Shown here piece by piece: positions 43,941-54,941 of a stretch of DNA of 64,000 bases. This stretch comes from Croceicoccus sp. YJ47 (GTDB lineage: Bacteria; Pseudomonadota; Alphaproteobacteria; Sphingomonadales; Sphingomonadaceae), in NCBI RefSeq assembly GCF_016745095.1, contig NZ_CP067087.1, positions 1,662,501-1,726,500 on the forward strand. The letters run 5' to 3'. Numbering within the stretch: position 1 is the first letter of the stretch; each line of letters opens with the position of its first letter. A program made the position numbers and the translations under genes. Below the pieces are notes generated by a model. It was not told where the DNA came from, did no database searches, and saw only the letters and a program-made list of their open reading frames with translations.

Positions 43941-45947
43941 ATGAGTGAGCTTTTGAAGATCAGCCTGCCCGACGGTTCGGTGCGTGAGGTCGCGCCCGGC
44001 AGCACGCCTGCCGACATCGCCGCCGCCATCGGGCCGGGGCTGGCCAAGGCGGCGATCGCCGCGCGCGTCGATGGCGAATTGCGCGACATCATGCGGCCCT
44101 TCGACGGCGATGCGCAACTCGCGCTCGTCACCGCAAAGGACGAGGCCGACGCGCTCGATCTTGCCCGCCACGATTACGCGCATGTCCTGGCCGAGGCGGT
44201 GCAGGCGCTCTGGCCCGATACGCAGATCACCTTTGGCCCCTCGACCGACGACGGGTTCTACTATGATTTCGCGCCGGGCGAACGCGGCCCGTTCACCGAT
44301 GAGGACCTGCCCGTCATCGAGGACAAGATGCGGGAGATCATCAAGGCGGACAAGCCGCTCCGCCGCGAGGAATGGGACCGCGACCGGCTCATCGTGTGGT
44401 TTCGCGACCATGGCGAGACGTTCAAGGCCGAATGGGCCGGCGAACTGCCCGAGGGCGAGGCGCTCACCGTCTATCATTCGGGCGAAGACTGGCTCGACCT
44501 GTGCCGCGGGCCGCATCTGGCCAGCACGGGGAAGCTCGATCCGGCCGCGTTCAAGCTGACCCGCGTGTCGGGCGCATACTGGCGCGGGGATCAGTCGAAC
44601 GCCATGCTCAGCCGCATCTACGGCACCGGCTGGCTGAATAAGAAGCAGCTGAACGCGCATCTCGTCCGGCTGGAGGAGGCGGCGAAGCGCGACCACCGCA
44701 AGCTTGGCAATGAAATGGACCTGTTCCACCTTCAGGCCGAGGCGCAGGGCAGCGTGTTCTGGCACCCCAAGGGATACCGCATCTGGCGCGAGCTGGAATC
44801 GTACATGCGCCGCAAGATGGACGGCGCCGGCTATAGCGAGATCAAGACGCCGCAGCTCATGGACGTGCGCCAGTGGGAGCAATCGGGCCACTGGGGCAAA
44901 TATGCGGAGAACATGTTCGCCGTGCCCGACATGGTGCCCGAAGTGGACGACAGCGGCGCAGGATCGCATCCCAGCGTGGCGAAGGATGCCGACTGGATGG
45001 CGATCAAGCCGATGAACTGCCCGGCCCACGTGCTGGTGTTCAAGCAGGGCATCACCTCCTATCGCGACCTGCCGATCCGGCTGGGCGAGATGGGATGCTG
45101 TCATCGCAACGAACCGCATGGCGCACTCCACGGGCTGATGCGGGTGCGGCAGTTCACGCAGGACGACGCGCATATCTTCTGTACCGAGGCACAGGTCGTC
45201 GACGAGGTCCGCGCCTTCTGCAAGCTGGCGGACGAAGTCTATCGCGATTTCGGGTTCAGCTATCATGTAAAGCTCGCGTTGCGCCCGGAAAAACGGTTCG
45301 GCAGCGACGCCGACTGGGACAAGGCGGAGCAGGAATTGCGCGACGCCGTGGCCGAGGCCGGCATGGCGAATGACGATTATGGCTGGGAAGAATTGCCGGG
45401 CGAGGGGGCGTTCTATGCCCCGAAGCTGGAATGGCATCTCACCGACGCGATCGGCCGCACCTGGCAGGTCGGCACGATACAGGGGGACCGCGTGCTGCCC
45501 GAACGGCTCGACGCGAGCTATGTCGGGGAGGATGGCGCGCGCCATCGCCCGGTCATGCTGCACCGTGCGATCTTCGGCAGCTACGAACGTTTCATCGGCA
45601 TATTGATCGAGCATTTCGCCGGGCGCCTGCCGGTATGGCTCGCCCCGGTGCAGGCGGTCGTGGCGACCATCGTGTCCGATGCCGACGATTATGCGAAGGA
45701 GGCCACGGCGAAATTGCAGGCCGCGGGCATCCGGGTCGAATCGGACCTGCGCAACGAAAAGATCAATTACAAGGTGCGCGAACACAGCCACGCGAAGGTT
45801 CCGCACATCCTCGTCGTCGGCAAGCGGGAGGCGGAGGAAGGCACCGTCGCCGTCCGCACGCTGGGCGAGCAGGCGCAGCAGATGATGACACTCGACGAGG
45901 CCATCGCCGTGCTGAAAGCGAAGGCGACGCCGCCCGATCTCGCCTGA
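43941..45947 (+). CDS. thrS: Threonyl-tRNA synthetase
   Basis: 668 residues. The TGS domain ([20 protein letters not shown]) is followed by the editing domain and the class II core with [40 protein letters not shown] and the C-terminal anticodon domain ([20 protein letters not shown]). It charges tRNA-Thr in the cytosol. Confidence 0.98.
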   Translation: MSELLKISLPDGSVREVAPGSTPADIAAAIGPGLAKAAIAARVDGELRDIMRPFDGDAQLALVTAKDEADALDLARHDYAHVLAEAVQALWPDTQITFGPSTDDGFYYDFAPGERGPFTDEDLPVIEDKMREIIKADKPLRREEWDRDRLIVWFRDHGETFKAEWAGELPEGEALTVYHSGEDWLDLCRGPHLASTGKLDPAAFKLTRVSGAYWRGDQSNAMLSRIYGTGWLNKKQLNAHLVRLEEAAKRDHRKLGNEMDLFHLQAEAQGSVFWHPKGYRIWRELESYMRRKMDGAGYSEIKTPQLMDVRQWEQSGHWGKYAENMFAVPDMVPEVDDSGAGSHPSVAKDADWMAIKPMNCPAHVLVFKQGITSYRDLPIRLGEMGCCHRNEPHGALHGLMRVRQFTQDDAHIFCTEAQVVDEVRAFCKLADEVYRDFGFSYHVKLALRPEKRFGSDADWDKAEQELRDAVAEAGMANDDYGWEELPGEGAFYAPKLEWHLTDAIGRTWQVGTIQGDRVLPERLDASYVGEDGARHRPVMLHRAIFGSYERFIGILIEHFAGRLPVWLAPVQAVVATIVSDADDYAKEATAKLQAAGIRVESDLRNEKINYKVREHSHAKVPHILVVGKREAEEGTVAVRTLGEQAQQMMTLDEAIAVLKAKATPPDLA

Positions 45948-45962
45948 CGGGCGGCGCGCGGT

Positions 45963-46811
45963 TCAGTCCGCCTGCGTCTCGTCCAGCAATCGGGCGAGAC
46001 GCAGGCCGGCCTGACGGATGCGGTCCTGCACGACCGGCACGCTGGCCTCGATGTCGGCCTCGGTCCATGCGGTTGCGGGGATCGGGCCGTCTTGCGAGCA
46101 CGGAGCACCGTCGGCGGCGCGCGGGTAGATCAGCCCGCGCCCGATTTCCCAACTTTCCCGGCCCCAGTCGCCCGGCCCGCCCGTGGCAATGGCGCGCCGT
46201 TCCGCCGGGCTGTAGCGGCGCACGAGATCGCGCCCGCCCGCACTGATCGCGCGTTCGGCCAACGGGCCGTCCCACACGGCATGCAGGTTGAAGCCGGGCA
46301 CGATGCCATAGCTCGCCTCGACATCGTTGCCGCCGCGATCCTCGTGATCGCCGGAGTGCAGCGGTTGATGCACGTCGCCGGTCATGTGCACGACATAGGA
46401 CAAGGCGCGCAGACGCTCGTTCGCGGGGAGCGTCCGGTCGGCGAGCCGAGCCGCCTGCGTCCCGATCGCGGCATTGACGCAATCGCCATCCTCGCAATTG
46501 TCGTCGGGGGCGTAGGGGAGGCACACGTCATGCGTCTGATAATGCCAGGCCGCGGTGTTCCGGAACCCGTCCACGCGGCGGATGCAATCGGGCCATGTCG
46601 CGGCATCGTCCATGGTGGAAAGGTCGCAGCCGGCGCCGACGTCGCCATCGGCTTGGCGGAACAGCGCGTCGATCTTTGCGCGTGTGGGGGGCGCGACATT
46701 TTCCATCGCGATGTCGGCAACGGTGCGATGGCCGAACCCGCTCCACGCGGAGGCCGGGGCCGCGACCATCGCCGCCATCGCAGCCGCCATCAGTGCGAGG
46801 GCGCGCATCAT
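45963..46811 (-). CDS. S1/P1-type nuclease, exported
   Basis: 282 residues. A signal peptide (MMRALALMAAAMAAMVAAPA) precedes WSGFGHRTVADIAMENVAPP, where the new N-terminal Trp and the following His bind zinc in this family, and VVHMTGDVHQPLHSGDHEDR, the second zinc-ligand block. It cuts single-stranded nucleic acids outside the cytoplasm. The start overlaps the GST gene stop. Confidence 0.9.
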   Translation of the reverse strand: MMRALALMAAAMAAMVAAPASAWSGFGHRTVADIAMENVAPPTRAKIDALFRQADGDVGAGCDLSTMDDAATWPDCIRRVDGFRNTAAWHYQTHDVCLPYAPDDNCEDGDCVNAAIGTQAARLADRTLPANERLRALSYVVHMTGDVHQPLHSGDHEDRGGNDVEASYGIVPGFNLHAVWDGPLAERAISAGGRDLVRRYSPAERRAIATGGPGDWGRESWEIGRGLIYPRAADGAPCSQDGPIPATAWTEADIEASVPVVQDRIRQAGLRLARLLDETQAD

Positions 46812-47473
46812 GCCTCCTCCATCTCGAAGCTTTCGATCACCCAATCCTCGTCTTCGGCGGCATTGATCCATTGCTGCATCCAGTCATGCTCCCACACCGC
46901 CTGCATATAGGCCTGCGCGAAACCGGGCACGCCCACGCCATAGGTCATGAAGCGCGACACCACCGGCGCATAGAAGATGTCCGCCGCGCAGAACGCCCCG
47001 AACAGGAAAGGCCCGCCCCCGCCGAATCGCGAACGCGCCTCCGCCCATAGGGAGAGAATGCGCACGATATTGCCGGTCGCGTCGTCGGATATACGGTGCC
47101 CTTCGATGCGGCGGCGCACGTTCATCGGCATTTCGCGGCGTAGCGGCAGGTAGGAGCTGTGCATTTCGGCGACCATCGCGCGGGCCATGCCGCGCGCGAC
47201 GTCATCCTTGGGCCAGAAGCGGTCGCGCCCGACCTTGTCGCCGAGGTATTCGAGGATCGCGAGGCTGTCCCAGATCACCGCATCGCCGTCCCACAGGATC
47301 GGCACCTTGCCGGAGGAGGGCTGCACGTCGCCCCATTCCTTCTTCTGCGCTTCCCAATCCTCGCCCGAAATATTGACGGTCAGCTCCTCGAACGAAAGCC
47401 CCGATTGCTTCGCCGCGAGCCAGCCGCGCAGGCTCCAGCTCGAATAGTTCTTGTTGCCGATGACCAGTTTCAT
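46808..47473 (-). CDS. Glutathione S-transferase family protein
   Basis: 221 residues. MKLVIGNKNYSSWSLRGWLA begins the thioredoxin-like N-terminal domain, with KVPILWDGDAVIWDSLAILE (the cis-Pro and Ser-binding loop), followed by an all-helical C-terminal domain. Substrate unknown. Confidence 0.9.
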   Translation of the reverse strand: MKLVIGNKNYSSWSLRGWLAAKQSGLSFEELTVNISGEDWEAQKKEWGDVQPSSGKVPILWDGDAVIWDSLAILEYLGDKVGRDRFWPKDDVARGMARAMVAEMHSSYLPLRREMPMNVRRRIEGHRISDDATGNIVRILSLWAEARSRFGGGGPFLFGAFCAADIFYAPVVSRFMTYGVGVPGFAQAYMQAVWEHDWMQQWINAAEDEDWVIESFEMEEA

Positions 47474-47551
47474 GCATGTGCCCCGCTGTTTGCAGGGGCG
47501 GAGGTAACGGCTGGCGGCGGGCAAGTCGAGAGTGGCCTCGCGCTCTGCGGT

Positions 47552-48220
47552 TCAGCCTTCGGCGCTGTCGAGGACGAAACCGCGCAGGGCGGCAATGCCC
47601 ATGCCCTTTTCCGCGCTGGTGATCGAAATTTCGGGATGGGCGGCGGGACGCTTGCGGATTTCCGCACGGGTGCGGTCGGCAACGGCGGCAAGCTCGCTCG
47701 CCTTGATCTTGTCCGCCTTGGTCAGGCAGATGCGATAGGACACCGCCGCCGCGTCGAGCATTTCCATGATGTCGGCGTCCACCGGCTTGATCCCGTGGCG
47801 CGCATCGATCAGCAGCAAGGTGCGTTTGAGCACCACGCGTCCGCGCAGGAAATCGTTCACCAGGAACCGCCATTTCTTGACCACGGACGGCGGCGCCTTG
47901 GCGAAACCGTATCCCGGCATGTCGACCAGCCGCAAGACGGCGGGATCGCCCACGTCGAAATAGTTGAGCTCCTGCGTCCGGCCCGGCGTGACCGAGGTGC
48001 GCGCGATCGCCTTGCGCCCGGTGAGCGCGTTCAGCAGCGAGGATTTGCCCACGTTCGAGCGTCCGGCAAAGGCGATCTCCGGCACCGTCGGTTCGGGCAG
48101 GAAATGCAGCGCGGGCGCCGATTTCACGAATTCGACCGGCCCTGCGAAAAGCCGCCGCGCGCGCTCTTCCATCTCGGCGAGGCGGAGCCCTTCGGCGTCG
48201 GGACCGGTGGCATTGCTCAT
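47552..48220 (-). CDS. engB: Ribosome biogenesis GTPase EngB (YihA)
   Basis: 222 residues. The G1 motif is in IAFAGRSNVGKSSLLNALTG, G3 in DMPGYGFAKA and G4 in LTKADK. EngB helps assemble the large ribosomal subunit. Its ATG overlaps the yidC stop, part of the conserved rpmH-rnpA-yidD-yidC-engB order. Confidence 0.95.
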   Translation of the reverse strand: MSNATGPDAEGLRLAEMEERARRLFAGPVEFVKSAPALHFLPEPTVPEIAFAGRSNVGKSSLLNALTGRKAIARTSVTPGRTQELNYFDVGDPAVLRLVDMPGYGFAKAPPSVVKKWRFLVNDFLRGRVVLKRTLLLIDARHGIKPVDADIMEMLDAAAVSYRICLTKADKIKASELAAVADRTRAEIRKRPAAHPEISITSAEKGMGIAALRGFVLDSAEG

Positions 48221-49986
48221 TTTTTCGGCTTTCGCTTGGACGCACCGTTTTCGACCACCTGCGCGGCGGGCGATTTGGCTTCCTCCGCCTGCGCCTGAAG
48301 CTGCGGATGGCGGGAATAGAGCCATTTCTGCTGCGCGATGGTGAGCGTGTTGGACGTGATCCAGTAGATCAGCAAGCCGGCCGCGAACGGCGCCATCACG
48401 AACATCAGGATCCACGGCATGAACATGAAGATCTGCTGCTGCTGCGGGTCCATCTGCGCCGGGTTCAACCGGAACTGCAGCCACATGGAGAAGCCGAGCA
48501 GGAGCGCGAGCACGCCGATGGCGAGGAAGCCCGGCGGCTGAAAATCGAGCAGGCCGAACAGGTTGAGGATCGTCGCCGGATCGGGCGCGGACAGGTCGCG
48601 AATCCACAGCGCAAACGGCTGATGCCGCATCTCGATCGCCAGCATCAGCACCTTGTACAGCGCAAAGAACACCGGAATCTGCAGGAACATCGGGAGACAG
48701 CCGGCGAGCGGATTGACCTTCTCCCGCTTGTACAGCTCCATCATCTCCTGCTGCAGCTTGGGCTTGTCCTCTTTATAGCGTTCCTGCAGCGCCTTCATCT
48801 TGGGCTGCAACGCCTTCATCGCGGCCATGGACTTGAACTGCTTCTGCGCGACGGGGAACATCACCAGCCGCACGAGCAGCGTCAGCAGGATGATCGCCAC
48901 GCCGAAATTCCCGACCAGCGCGAACAATTGCTTCAGCAGCCAGAAAATCGGTTTCTCGAACCAGCGGAACCAGCCCCAGTCGATCGCGAGGCCGAAATTG
49001 GCAATGCCCTGCGCCTCGTAAGCGTCGAGCACATTGCTTTCCTTCGCGCCCGCGAACAGCCGGGTGGTGGTGGAATACTGCCGCCCGCCGGACACGGTGA
49101 CGGGGTCGTAGATCACGTCGGCGCGATAGCTCTCGCCGCCCAGCGCGCGAAACGCCGCCTCCGCCTGCGCGCCATCGTCGGGCACGAGCGAGGACAGCCA
49201 GTAAATGTCGGTGAACCCGATCCAGTCGGCCCGGCCCGCAGGCTCGATCAACCGGTCCTCGTCGATATCGTCGTAATCATTGTCGAACGCGACCGACCCA
49301 TCGAACGCGCCAATGGGGCCGGAATGCACGGTCCAGGTATCGGTGCTCGCCGTCGTCGACGTGCGATTGATGAAGCCATAGGGCTGCACCGCGACCGACC
49401 CGCCGCCGGTGTTGGCGACCGTCTGCGTCGCGGTGATCATGTAATGATCGTCGATGGCGAAGCGGATCTGGAAAACCTGCCCCTGCCCGTTGTTCCAGCG
49501 CAGCGTGACGGGATTGTCGGCGGTGAGAACCTCGCCATCGGCCTGCCACACCGTATCGGGGCCGGGGGTCGGCACCCCTTCGCCCAGAAAGCCGAATTGC
49601 GCATAATATTGCGCGGGCGTGCCGGCGGGGGAGAACAGGCGAACGGGGCCGCTGTCCTTCTCGATGGTCTGCCGATGGGTTTTCAGCGTGACGTCGTCGA
49701 TCTTCGCGCCGACGGGATTGATCGAGCCGGCGATTTCCGGCCCGTCGATGCGGATGCGGTCCGCCTGCGTCAGTTCGGTGGCGAGGTCGCGTTGCTCCTC
49801 GGCAATGGCGACGGGATTGGTCAGCCCGCCTTCGCGCGTGCGCTTGACCGGGGCATCGCCGGGTTCGGCATTCTCGATCACCTCGCCGCGCGGCTGCGGA
49901 TAGAAATAGCCTGTCGCGGCATCCCAGCCGAACAGCAGCGCGGCGACTAGCACCACGGCCAGGAGGAGGTTGCGCTGCTCGTTCAC
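48217..49986 (-). CDS. yidC: Membrane protein insertase YidC
   Basis: 589 residues. A single N-terminal membrane anchor and a large periplasmic domain are followed by the conserved core LFALVGNFGVAIILLTLLVR, KLQQEMMELYKREKVNPLAG and IPVFFALYKVLMLAIEMRHQ. It inserts inner-membrane proteins, alone or with the Sec translocon. Confidence 0.97.
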   Translation of the reverse strand: MNEQRNLLLAVVLVAALLFGWDAATGYFYPQPRGEVIENAEPGDAPVKRTREGGLTNPVAIAEEQRDLATELTQADRIRIDGPEIAGSINPVGAKIDDVTLKTHRQTIEKDSGPVRLFSPAGTPAQYYAQFGFLGEGVPTPGPDTVWQADGEVLTADNPVTLRWNNGQGQVFQIRFAIDDHYMITATQTVANTGGGSVAVQPYGFINRTSTTASTDTWTVHSGPIGAFDGSVAFDNDYDDIDEDRLIEPAGRADWIGFTDIYWLSSLVPDDGAQAEAAFRALGGESYRADVIYDPVTVSGGRQYSTTTRLFAGAKESNVLDAYEAQGIANFGLAIDWGWFRWFEKPIFWLLKQLFALVGNFGVAIILLTLLVRLVMFPVAQKQFKSMAAMKALQPKMKALQERYKEDKPKLQQEMMELYKREKVNPLAGCLPMFLQIPVFFALYKVLMLAIEMRHQPFALWIRDLSAPDPATILNLFGLLDFQPPGFLAIGVLALLLGFSMWLQFRLNPAQMDPQQQQIFMFMPWILMFVMAPFAAGLLIYWITSNTLTIAQQKWLYSRHPQLQAQAEEAKSPAAQVVENGASKRKPKK

Positions 49987-50086
49987 GTCAATTCCCTAAT
50001 TCGCAATGGCAAAGGCGGACCGGCCGGGCCGTCTGCGCCTGTCGTCGTCGGTCGTGGCGGGGCCGCCCTGCCGGTGTCCGCATGCC

Positions 50087-50296
50087 TCATGGCACGGGAT
50101 CGTGGCCGCATCCGCCCCACGGATGGCAGCGCAATAGCCGCTTGCCCGCCAGCCAGCCACCCTTAATCGCGCCATGCCGGCGAAGCGCCTGTATCGCATA
50201 TTCGGAACAGGACGGCGTGAACCGGCACGACGGCGGCAGGATTGCCGACGGGCCGATCTGCCACAGCCGGGCAATGGCAATGAGCAGGTATTTCAT
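50087..50296 (-). CDS. yidD: Membrane protein insertion efficiency factor YidD
   Basis: 69 residues: [20 protein letters not shown], then [20 protein letters not shown] and [17 protein letters not shown], the Cys-rich YidD signature. It overlaps rnpA by 4 bp. Confidence 0.95.
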   Translation of the reverse strand: MKYLLIAIARLWQIGPSAILPPSCRFTPSCSEYAIQALRRHGAIKGGWLAGKRLLRCHPWGGCGHDPVP

Positions 50297-50739
50297 CGGC
50301 CCGCGTCCTTCGGTGCATCGCCGTGCCGCCCGCTGGTCGCAGGTTTGCGGCGTCCGCGCGCATTGCCGCGTGGATTGCGCCCCCGCGGGGGATCGCCCTT
50401 GCCATCGCGCGCACGTTTCAGCGCGGCGCGCAATTCACCGGCAAGCGTCTCGAAATCCCGTTCGACCCCGCCGTCGCGCCCGATCAGGACATGATCGTGC
50501 CCGGCCAGCCCGCATTCGGGCAGGATCGCCCAGAGCAATTCACGAAACCGGCGCTTCATCCGGTTGCGCACCACGGCATTGCCGATCTTCTTCGTGACGG
50601 TAATGCCATAGCGCATGGTTTGCGGGTCGAGCCCGTTGGGCCGCGCAAGCAGCACAAAACCGGGCCGCGCGACACGCACGCCCCGGTTGGCGGCCAGATA
50701 GTCGGCCCGCCGGGACAATCCGGACGGGCGATTCGGCAT
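50293..50739 (-). CDS. rnpA: Ribonuclease P protein component
   Basis: 148 residues. [20 protein letters not shown], then RRFRELLW, is the RNA-binding RnpA motif. The C terminus is extended by a basic low-complexity stretch. It is the protein part of RNase P, which matures the 5' end of tRNAs; the RNA partner is not in this window. Confidence 0.95.
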   Translation of the reverse strand: MPNRPSGLSRRADYLAANRGVRVARPGFVLLARPNGLDPQTMRYGITVTKKIGNAVVRNRMKRRFRELLWAILPECGLAGHDHVLIGRDGGVERDFETLAGELRAALKRARDGKGDPPRGRNPRGNARGRRKPATSGRHGDAPKDAGR

Positions 50740-50748
50740 AAGAGTGGT

Positions 50749-50883
50749 TTAGGCCGACAGCTTCTTGCGGCCGCGGGCGCGGCGGGCACGCAGAACCTTG
50801 CGGCCACCGGGGGTGGCCATGCGGCTGCGGAAACCGTGGCGACGCTGACGCACGAGATTGCTCGGCTGAAAAGTGCGCTTCAT
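50749..50883 (-). CDS. rpmH: 50S ribosomal protein L34
   Basis: 44 residues: [20 protein letters not shown], then [20 protein letters not shown], a full L34. It is first in the rpmH-rnpA unit. Confidence 0.98.
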   Translation of the reverse strand: MKRTFQPSNLVRQRRHGFRSRMATPGGRKVLRARRARGRKKLSA

Positions 50884-51098
50884 GGCGAAATCCTGTATCT
50901 CTGGTTGGCCGGGATGCAATGGCGCGAAACCGGCACGAATAAACAGGGCCGCCAGACAATGGCGACCGCGTGATGGGCTGCCGTTACGGTCCGCGCGGCG
51001 CGGAGTCAAGCGCGAAGCAAGGGCGAGGCCGCTCTCGACATTGGCAGGGATGCGCGTCACAAGCCCGGGGGACGGCGCGAAAAAGGGCACGAAGCGAT

Positions 51099-52607
51099 AT
51101 GGTCGCACTGGTATCTACGGTTGCCTATCTCGGGCTCGACGCGCGCCGGGTCGAGGTGCAGTGCCAGCTTGCCGCCGGATTGCCCGCGTTCAATATCGTG
51201 GGCCTCGCCGACAAGGCGGTGGGCGAAAGCCGCGAACGCGTGCGCGCCGCGCTGGCCGCGATGGGGCTGGCGCTTCCGGCCAAGCGGATCACGATCAACA
51301 TGTCGCCCGCCGACCTGCCGAAGGAAGGCTCGCATTTCGATTTGCCGGTTGCGCTCGCGCTCCTGGCTGCGATGGAGGTGGCCGATGCCGAGCAATTGTC
51401 CGACTATGTCGCCGTCGGCGAACTCGCGCTCGACGGGCGGATCGTCGGCTCGCCCGGCGTGCTGCTCGCCGCGATCCACGCGGCGCAGGCGGGCAAGGCG
51501 CTCATCTGCCCCGCCGTGCAGGGCGCCGAGGCGCAATGGGCGGGCGGCGCATCGGTCGTCGCCGCGCCCGATCTGGTCAGCCTGCTCAACCATCTGAAAG
51601 GCACGCAGCAATTGCCGGTGCCCGCCCCCGGCATGGTGGAGGAGCCGGTGCCCGGTCCCGACATGCGGCAGGTAAAGGGGCAGGAAACGGCAAAACGCGC
51701 GCTCGAAATTGCGGCGGCGGGCGGGCATAACCTGTTGATGATCGGGCCGCCGGGCGCGGGAAAATCGCTCCTTGCGAGCTGCCTGCCCGGCATATTGCCG
51801 CCGATGACCTCGACAGAGGCGCTCGAAAGCTCGATGGTGCAATCGGTCGCCGGCATGCTGGAGGATGGCCGTATCCGCCGCGCCCGCCCGTTCCGGACCC
51901 CGCACCATTCCGCCTCGATGGCCGCGCTCACCGGCGGCGGGCACAAGGTGAAGCCGGGCGAGATCAGCCTCGCCCATCTCGGCGTGCTGTTTCTCGACGA
52001 ATTGCCGGAGTTTCAGCGCGCGGTGCTCGATTCGCTGCGACAGCCGCTGGAAACCGGCGAGGTCAGCGTTGCGCGCGCCAATGGCCACGTGACCTTTCCC
52101 GCCGACGTACAGCTTGTGGCGGCGATGAACCCATGCCGCTGCGGGCATCTGGGCGATCCAGCACTGGCCTGTTCGCGCGCGCCGAAATGCGCCGCCGATT
52201 ATCAGGGCAAGATTTCGGGACCGCTGCTCGACCGGATCGATCTGCATATCGAGGTCGACCCGGTCTCCGCGCGCGATCTGGCGCTGCCGCCCGCGGCGGA
52301 GGGCAGCGCAGAGGTCGCCGCGCGCGTCGCCGCAGCCCGCCGGATACAGGCCGAACGCCTGGCACAGACCGGCGCGCGCACCAATGCACAACTCAATGGC
52401 GAGGCGCTGGACCGGTTCGCCACGCCGGACGAGGCGGGCCGCGAATTGCTGTTCAAGGCGGCCTATGCGATGCGTCTTTCGGCGCGCGGCTATACCCGGA
52501 TCCTGCGCGTCGCGCGCACCATTGCCGATCTTGCCGGCGCGCGCGACATCGGGCGGGTGCACGTGGCCGAGGCGCTGTCCTACCGCCGGCAGGCGCCGCG
52601 CGCGTAA
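51099..52607 (+). CDS. YifB/ComM-family Mg-chelatase-like ATPase
   Basis: 502 residues. The N-terminal Lon-like domain ([20 protein letters not shown]) precedes an AAA+ core with Walker A ([20 protein letters not shown]), [20 protein letters not shown] and Walker B (LFLDELPEF). The family promotes branch migration during natural transformation in some bacteria. The start at 51099 is chosen at the ATG that begins the conserved text. Confidence 0.94.
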   Translation: MVALVSTVAYLGLDARRVEVQCQLAAGLPAFNIVGLADKAVGESRERVRAALAAMGLALPAKRITINMSPADLPKEGSHFDLPVALALLAAMEVADAEQLSDYVAVGELALDGRIVGSPGVLLAAIHAAQAGKALICPAVQGAEAQWAGGASVVAAPDLVSLLNHLKGTQQLPVPAPGMVEEPVPGPDMRQVKGQETAKRALEIAAAGGHNLLMIGPPGAGKSLLASCLPGILPPMTSTEALESSMVQSVAGMLEDGRIRRARPFRTPHHSASMAALTGGGHKVKPGEISLAHLGVLFLDELPEFQRAVLDSLRQPLETGEVSVARANGHVTFPADVQLVAAMNPCRCGHLGDPALACSRAPKCAADYQGKISGPLLDRIDLHIEVDPVSARDLALPPAAEGSAEVAARVAAARRIQAERLAQTGARTNAQLNGEALDRFATPDEAGRELLFKAAYAMRLSARGYTRILRVARTIADLAGARDIGRVHVAEALSYRRQAPRA

Positions 52608-52611
52608 ACGC

Positions 52612-54126
52612 TTATCCCGCGACGCGCGCGACGGGCGCGGTAAAGCGGACGGTCATGCCCTCCTCGCCGAAATCGACCTTCGCGCTTCCGGCGGGGTCGA
52701 GCCCGCTCTGCACGAGCCGCATGCCCAGCCCCTTTTTCTCCGGTTCGGTGGCGGGCGGACCGCCGATTTCGCGCCAGACGATGACGAGCTGCGGCTCATC
52801 GGCGTGATCCTCGACATGGCTCGCGATTTCGGCGCGGCCCCCTTCGACGGACAACGCGCCATATTTCATCGCATTCGTCGCCAGCTCGTGCACGAGGATG
52901 GAGAGCAGCAGCGTGGGGCGCGAGGCAAGGTTGAAATCCGCCCCCGACCACACGATCCGCTCCTCCATGCCGAGCCGCGACAGCACCGCCTCCACCACCG
53001 CGCGGAGCGAGCCTGCCGCATGCGTCCGGCTCAACAATATGTCGTGCGCCGACGACAATGCGGCGATGCGCCGGTTGAATTCCATCACCGGTTCCGCATC
53101 CGCCACGCCGCGCAGCGTATGGCTCGCGATCGCCTGCACCAGCGCCAGCGAATTCTTCAGCCGGTGGGACATTTCCTGATTGATCGCGCGCTGTTCCGTG
53201 ACATCGGTGATCACGCCGTAAAGCCGGTCGGGCTCGCCCTTCTTGCCCGGCGCCAGTTCCGCGCGTCTTTGCACCCATCGGCGCGCGCCGCCCGGTTGCT
53301 CGATCTCATATTCCGAAACGCGCAGATCGTCGGCATCGTCCACCGCATCGAATGGCATCGCATCGCCAAGCTGCATCGCCGACAGCATCGCCACGTCGAC
53401 CGCGCTCACATCGTCGAGGCCGTAGATTCGGCGAAATTCGCGCGTCGTTTCGGCGATTCCGGTTGTCAGATCCACTTCGAAGGCGCCGACATGGCCGGCT
53501 TCCTCGGCAAGGCGCATGCGCTCCACCGTGCGGCGCATGATCGCGGTTTCGCGCTCGGCATCGGCGACCTCGCGCCGGAGTTCCAGGCTGGTGACGACCT
53601 GTTTCGCGAGGCCCGTCATCATGCGTTGCTGTTCGCGGGTCAATCCGCCGGGGCGGGGCGCGGTGTCGATCACGCAGAGCATGCCGATGATCGTCCCGTC
53701 GGGCGTGATGAGCGGCGCGCCGGCATAGAAACGGATCTGCGGATCATGCAGGACGAGCGGGTTTTGCGCGGTGCGCGCATCCTTCGTCAGATCCTCGATG
53801 ATGAGCATCCGGTCGCTGTCCATGCCATGGCGGCAGACCGACTGGCTGATCGGGGTTTCGCACGCCTCGAACCCGATGCGTGCCTTGAACCACTGCCGGT
53901 CCGCCTCGACCAGGCTGATGAGGGCGACCGGCGCGTCGCAAAGCTGTGACGCGATAAAGACGATCTCGTCGAACGCATCCTCGGCCGCGGTGTCGAGCAC
54001 GCGATAATCGTCGAGCGCACGCCGGCGCTTGCGTGCCGCGCGGTCCCGTGCGGGCGGCGGGGTCTGCGCCGTGTCGGCGGTATCGGAGGTCGCGTCGTCG
54101 CGGGAGGGGTCTGCGGTATAACTCAT
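52612..54126 (-). CDS. Sensor histidine kinase with GAF and PAS domains, HWE type
   Basis: 504 residues. A GAF domain (about 40-190, ISLVEADRQWFKARIGFEAC) and a PAS/PAC region (VGAFEVDLTTGIAETTREFR) precede the kinase core NQEMSHRLKNSLALVQAIAS, which carries the phospho-acceptor His, and VHELATNAMKYGALSVEGGR, the HWE/HisKA_2 ATP-binding motif. Such kinases often feed the general stress response in alphaproteobacteria. No response regulator is next to it. Confidence 0.92.
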   Translation of the reverse strand: MSYTADPSRDDATSDTADTAQTPPPARDRAARKRRRALDDYRVLDTAAEDAFDEIVFIASQLCDAPVALISLVEADRQWFKARIGFEACETPISQSVCRHGMDSDRMLIIEDLTKDARTAQNPLVLHDPQIRFYAGAPLITPDGTIIGMLCVIDTAPRPGGLTREQQRMMTGLAKQVVTSLELRREVADAERETAIMRRTVERMRLAEEAGHVGAFEVDLTTGIAETTREFRRIYGLDDVSAVDVAMLSAMQLGDAMPFDAVDDADDLRVSEYEIEQPGGARRWVQRRAELAPGKKGEPDRLYGVITDVTEQRAINQEMSHRLKNSLALVQAIASHTLRGVADAEPVMEFNRRIAALSSAHDILLSRTHAAGSLRAVVEAVLSRLGMEERIVWSGADFNLASRPTLLLSILVHELATNAMKYGALSVEGGRAEIASHVEDHADEPQLVIVWREIGGPPATEPEKKGLGMRLVQSGLDPAGSAKVDFGEEGMTVRFTAPVARVAG

Positions 54127-54234
54127 GATGCAAGGCGATCGTAACATGGTGGGCGGGCGGCATGGGCACGGGAGCCGACGCGGCGGTTATCAAGGCAATT
54201 GACGCTATCCACGGGGCAGGTCCATAGCATAGCC

Positions 54235-54885
54235 ATGCTGCTTCGTATCAAGTTTTCTGCACGAAAGGCGATCGGAATGGCGGTCGGCGCCGCGTTCCTC
54301 GTCCCCGCCATCACGGCTCCGCTGGCGCAGGATACGGACGCTGTGGCCGTGCCCGTGGCGGAGGACCGCGCGGCCTTGCGCTGTGCCGCGGCGTTTGCGC
54401 TGGCGTCGGGGGCGGATGCGCGCGGCGAACCCGTGCCCGGCTATGCTGGAATCGGCGAGCGGGGGCGCGAATATATGGTGCGCACCGGCGCGCGCCTGAC
54501 CGCCGCGGGATGGAGCCGCGCCGATGTCGCCGCCGCCATGCGCGATGCGGCGGGGCAGGTGGCCTACCAATTGCCGCAACTGGCCCCGGCGTGCAATGCG
54601 CTGCTCGATGCCGAGGTGCCGCCTGTGCAAACCGCGAGCCGCGCCCGGTGCGTCGCATCGTTGCAGATCGCCGCCGCCGCAACGACGGGCGCGGAGGCGG
54701 AACGTTTGCGCGCGCGTGCGGCCCGGCTGGGCGAAACGCTGCGCCGGGACGAAGGGGCCGAAACCGCCGAGCGCGCCATCGCCGCCGCGCGTGAGGGCAT
54801 GTTGAACGGCCGTGCGGGTTCGCTCCCCGCGGATTGCGACGGGGGCGGCGCTGCGCCCGGTTTGGAACTGGTCAAACCGGATTGA
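54235..54885 (+). CDS. Hypothetical exported protein
   Basis: 216 residues from MLLRIKFSARKAIGMAVGAA, with a signal-like N terminus ending near PLAQ. The rest is Ala-rich and helical, with four Cys. No family is recognised. It lies divergent from the kinase and upstream of the SPFH gene. Confidence 0.6.
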   Translation: MLLRIKFSARKAIGMAVGAAFLVPAITAPLAQDTDAVAVPVAEDRAALRCAAAFALASGADARGEPVPGYAGIGERGREYMVRTGARLTAAGWSRADVAAAMRDAAGQVAYQLPQLAPACNALLDAEVPPVQTASRARCVASLQIAAAATTGAEAERLRARAARLGETLRRDEGAETAERAIAAAREGMLNGRAGSLPADCDGGGAAPGLELVKPD

Positions 54886-54941
54886 AGCGCGCATGATGGC
54901 GAACGCGTATCGAAGGGGATGCGCGAGGACCGGGAACCGCC

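Noticed and set aside
43887..45806. 639-codon frame antisense to thrS
   Set aside because: Shadow of thrS; no motif and no ribosome site.
48307..49950. 547-codon frame antisense to yidC
   Set aside because: Shadow of yidC in a high-GC genome.
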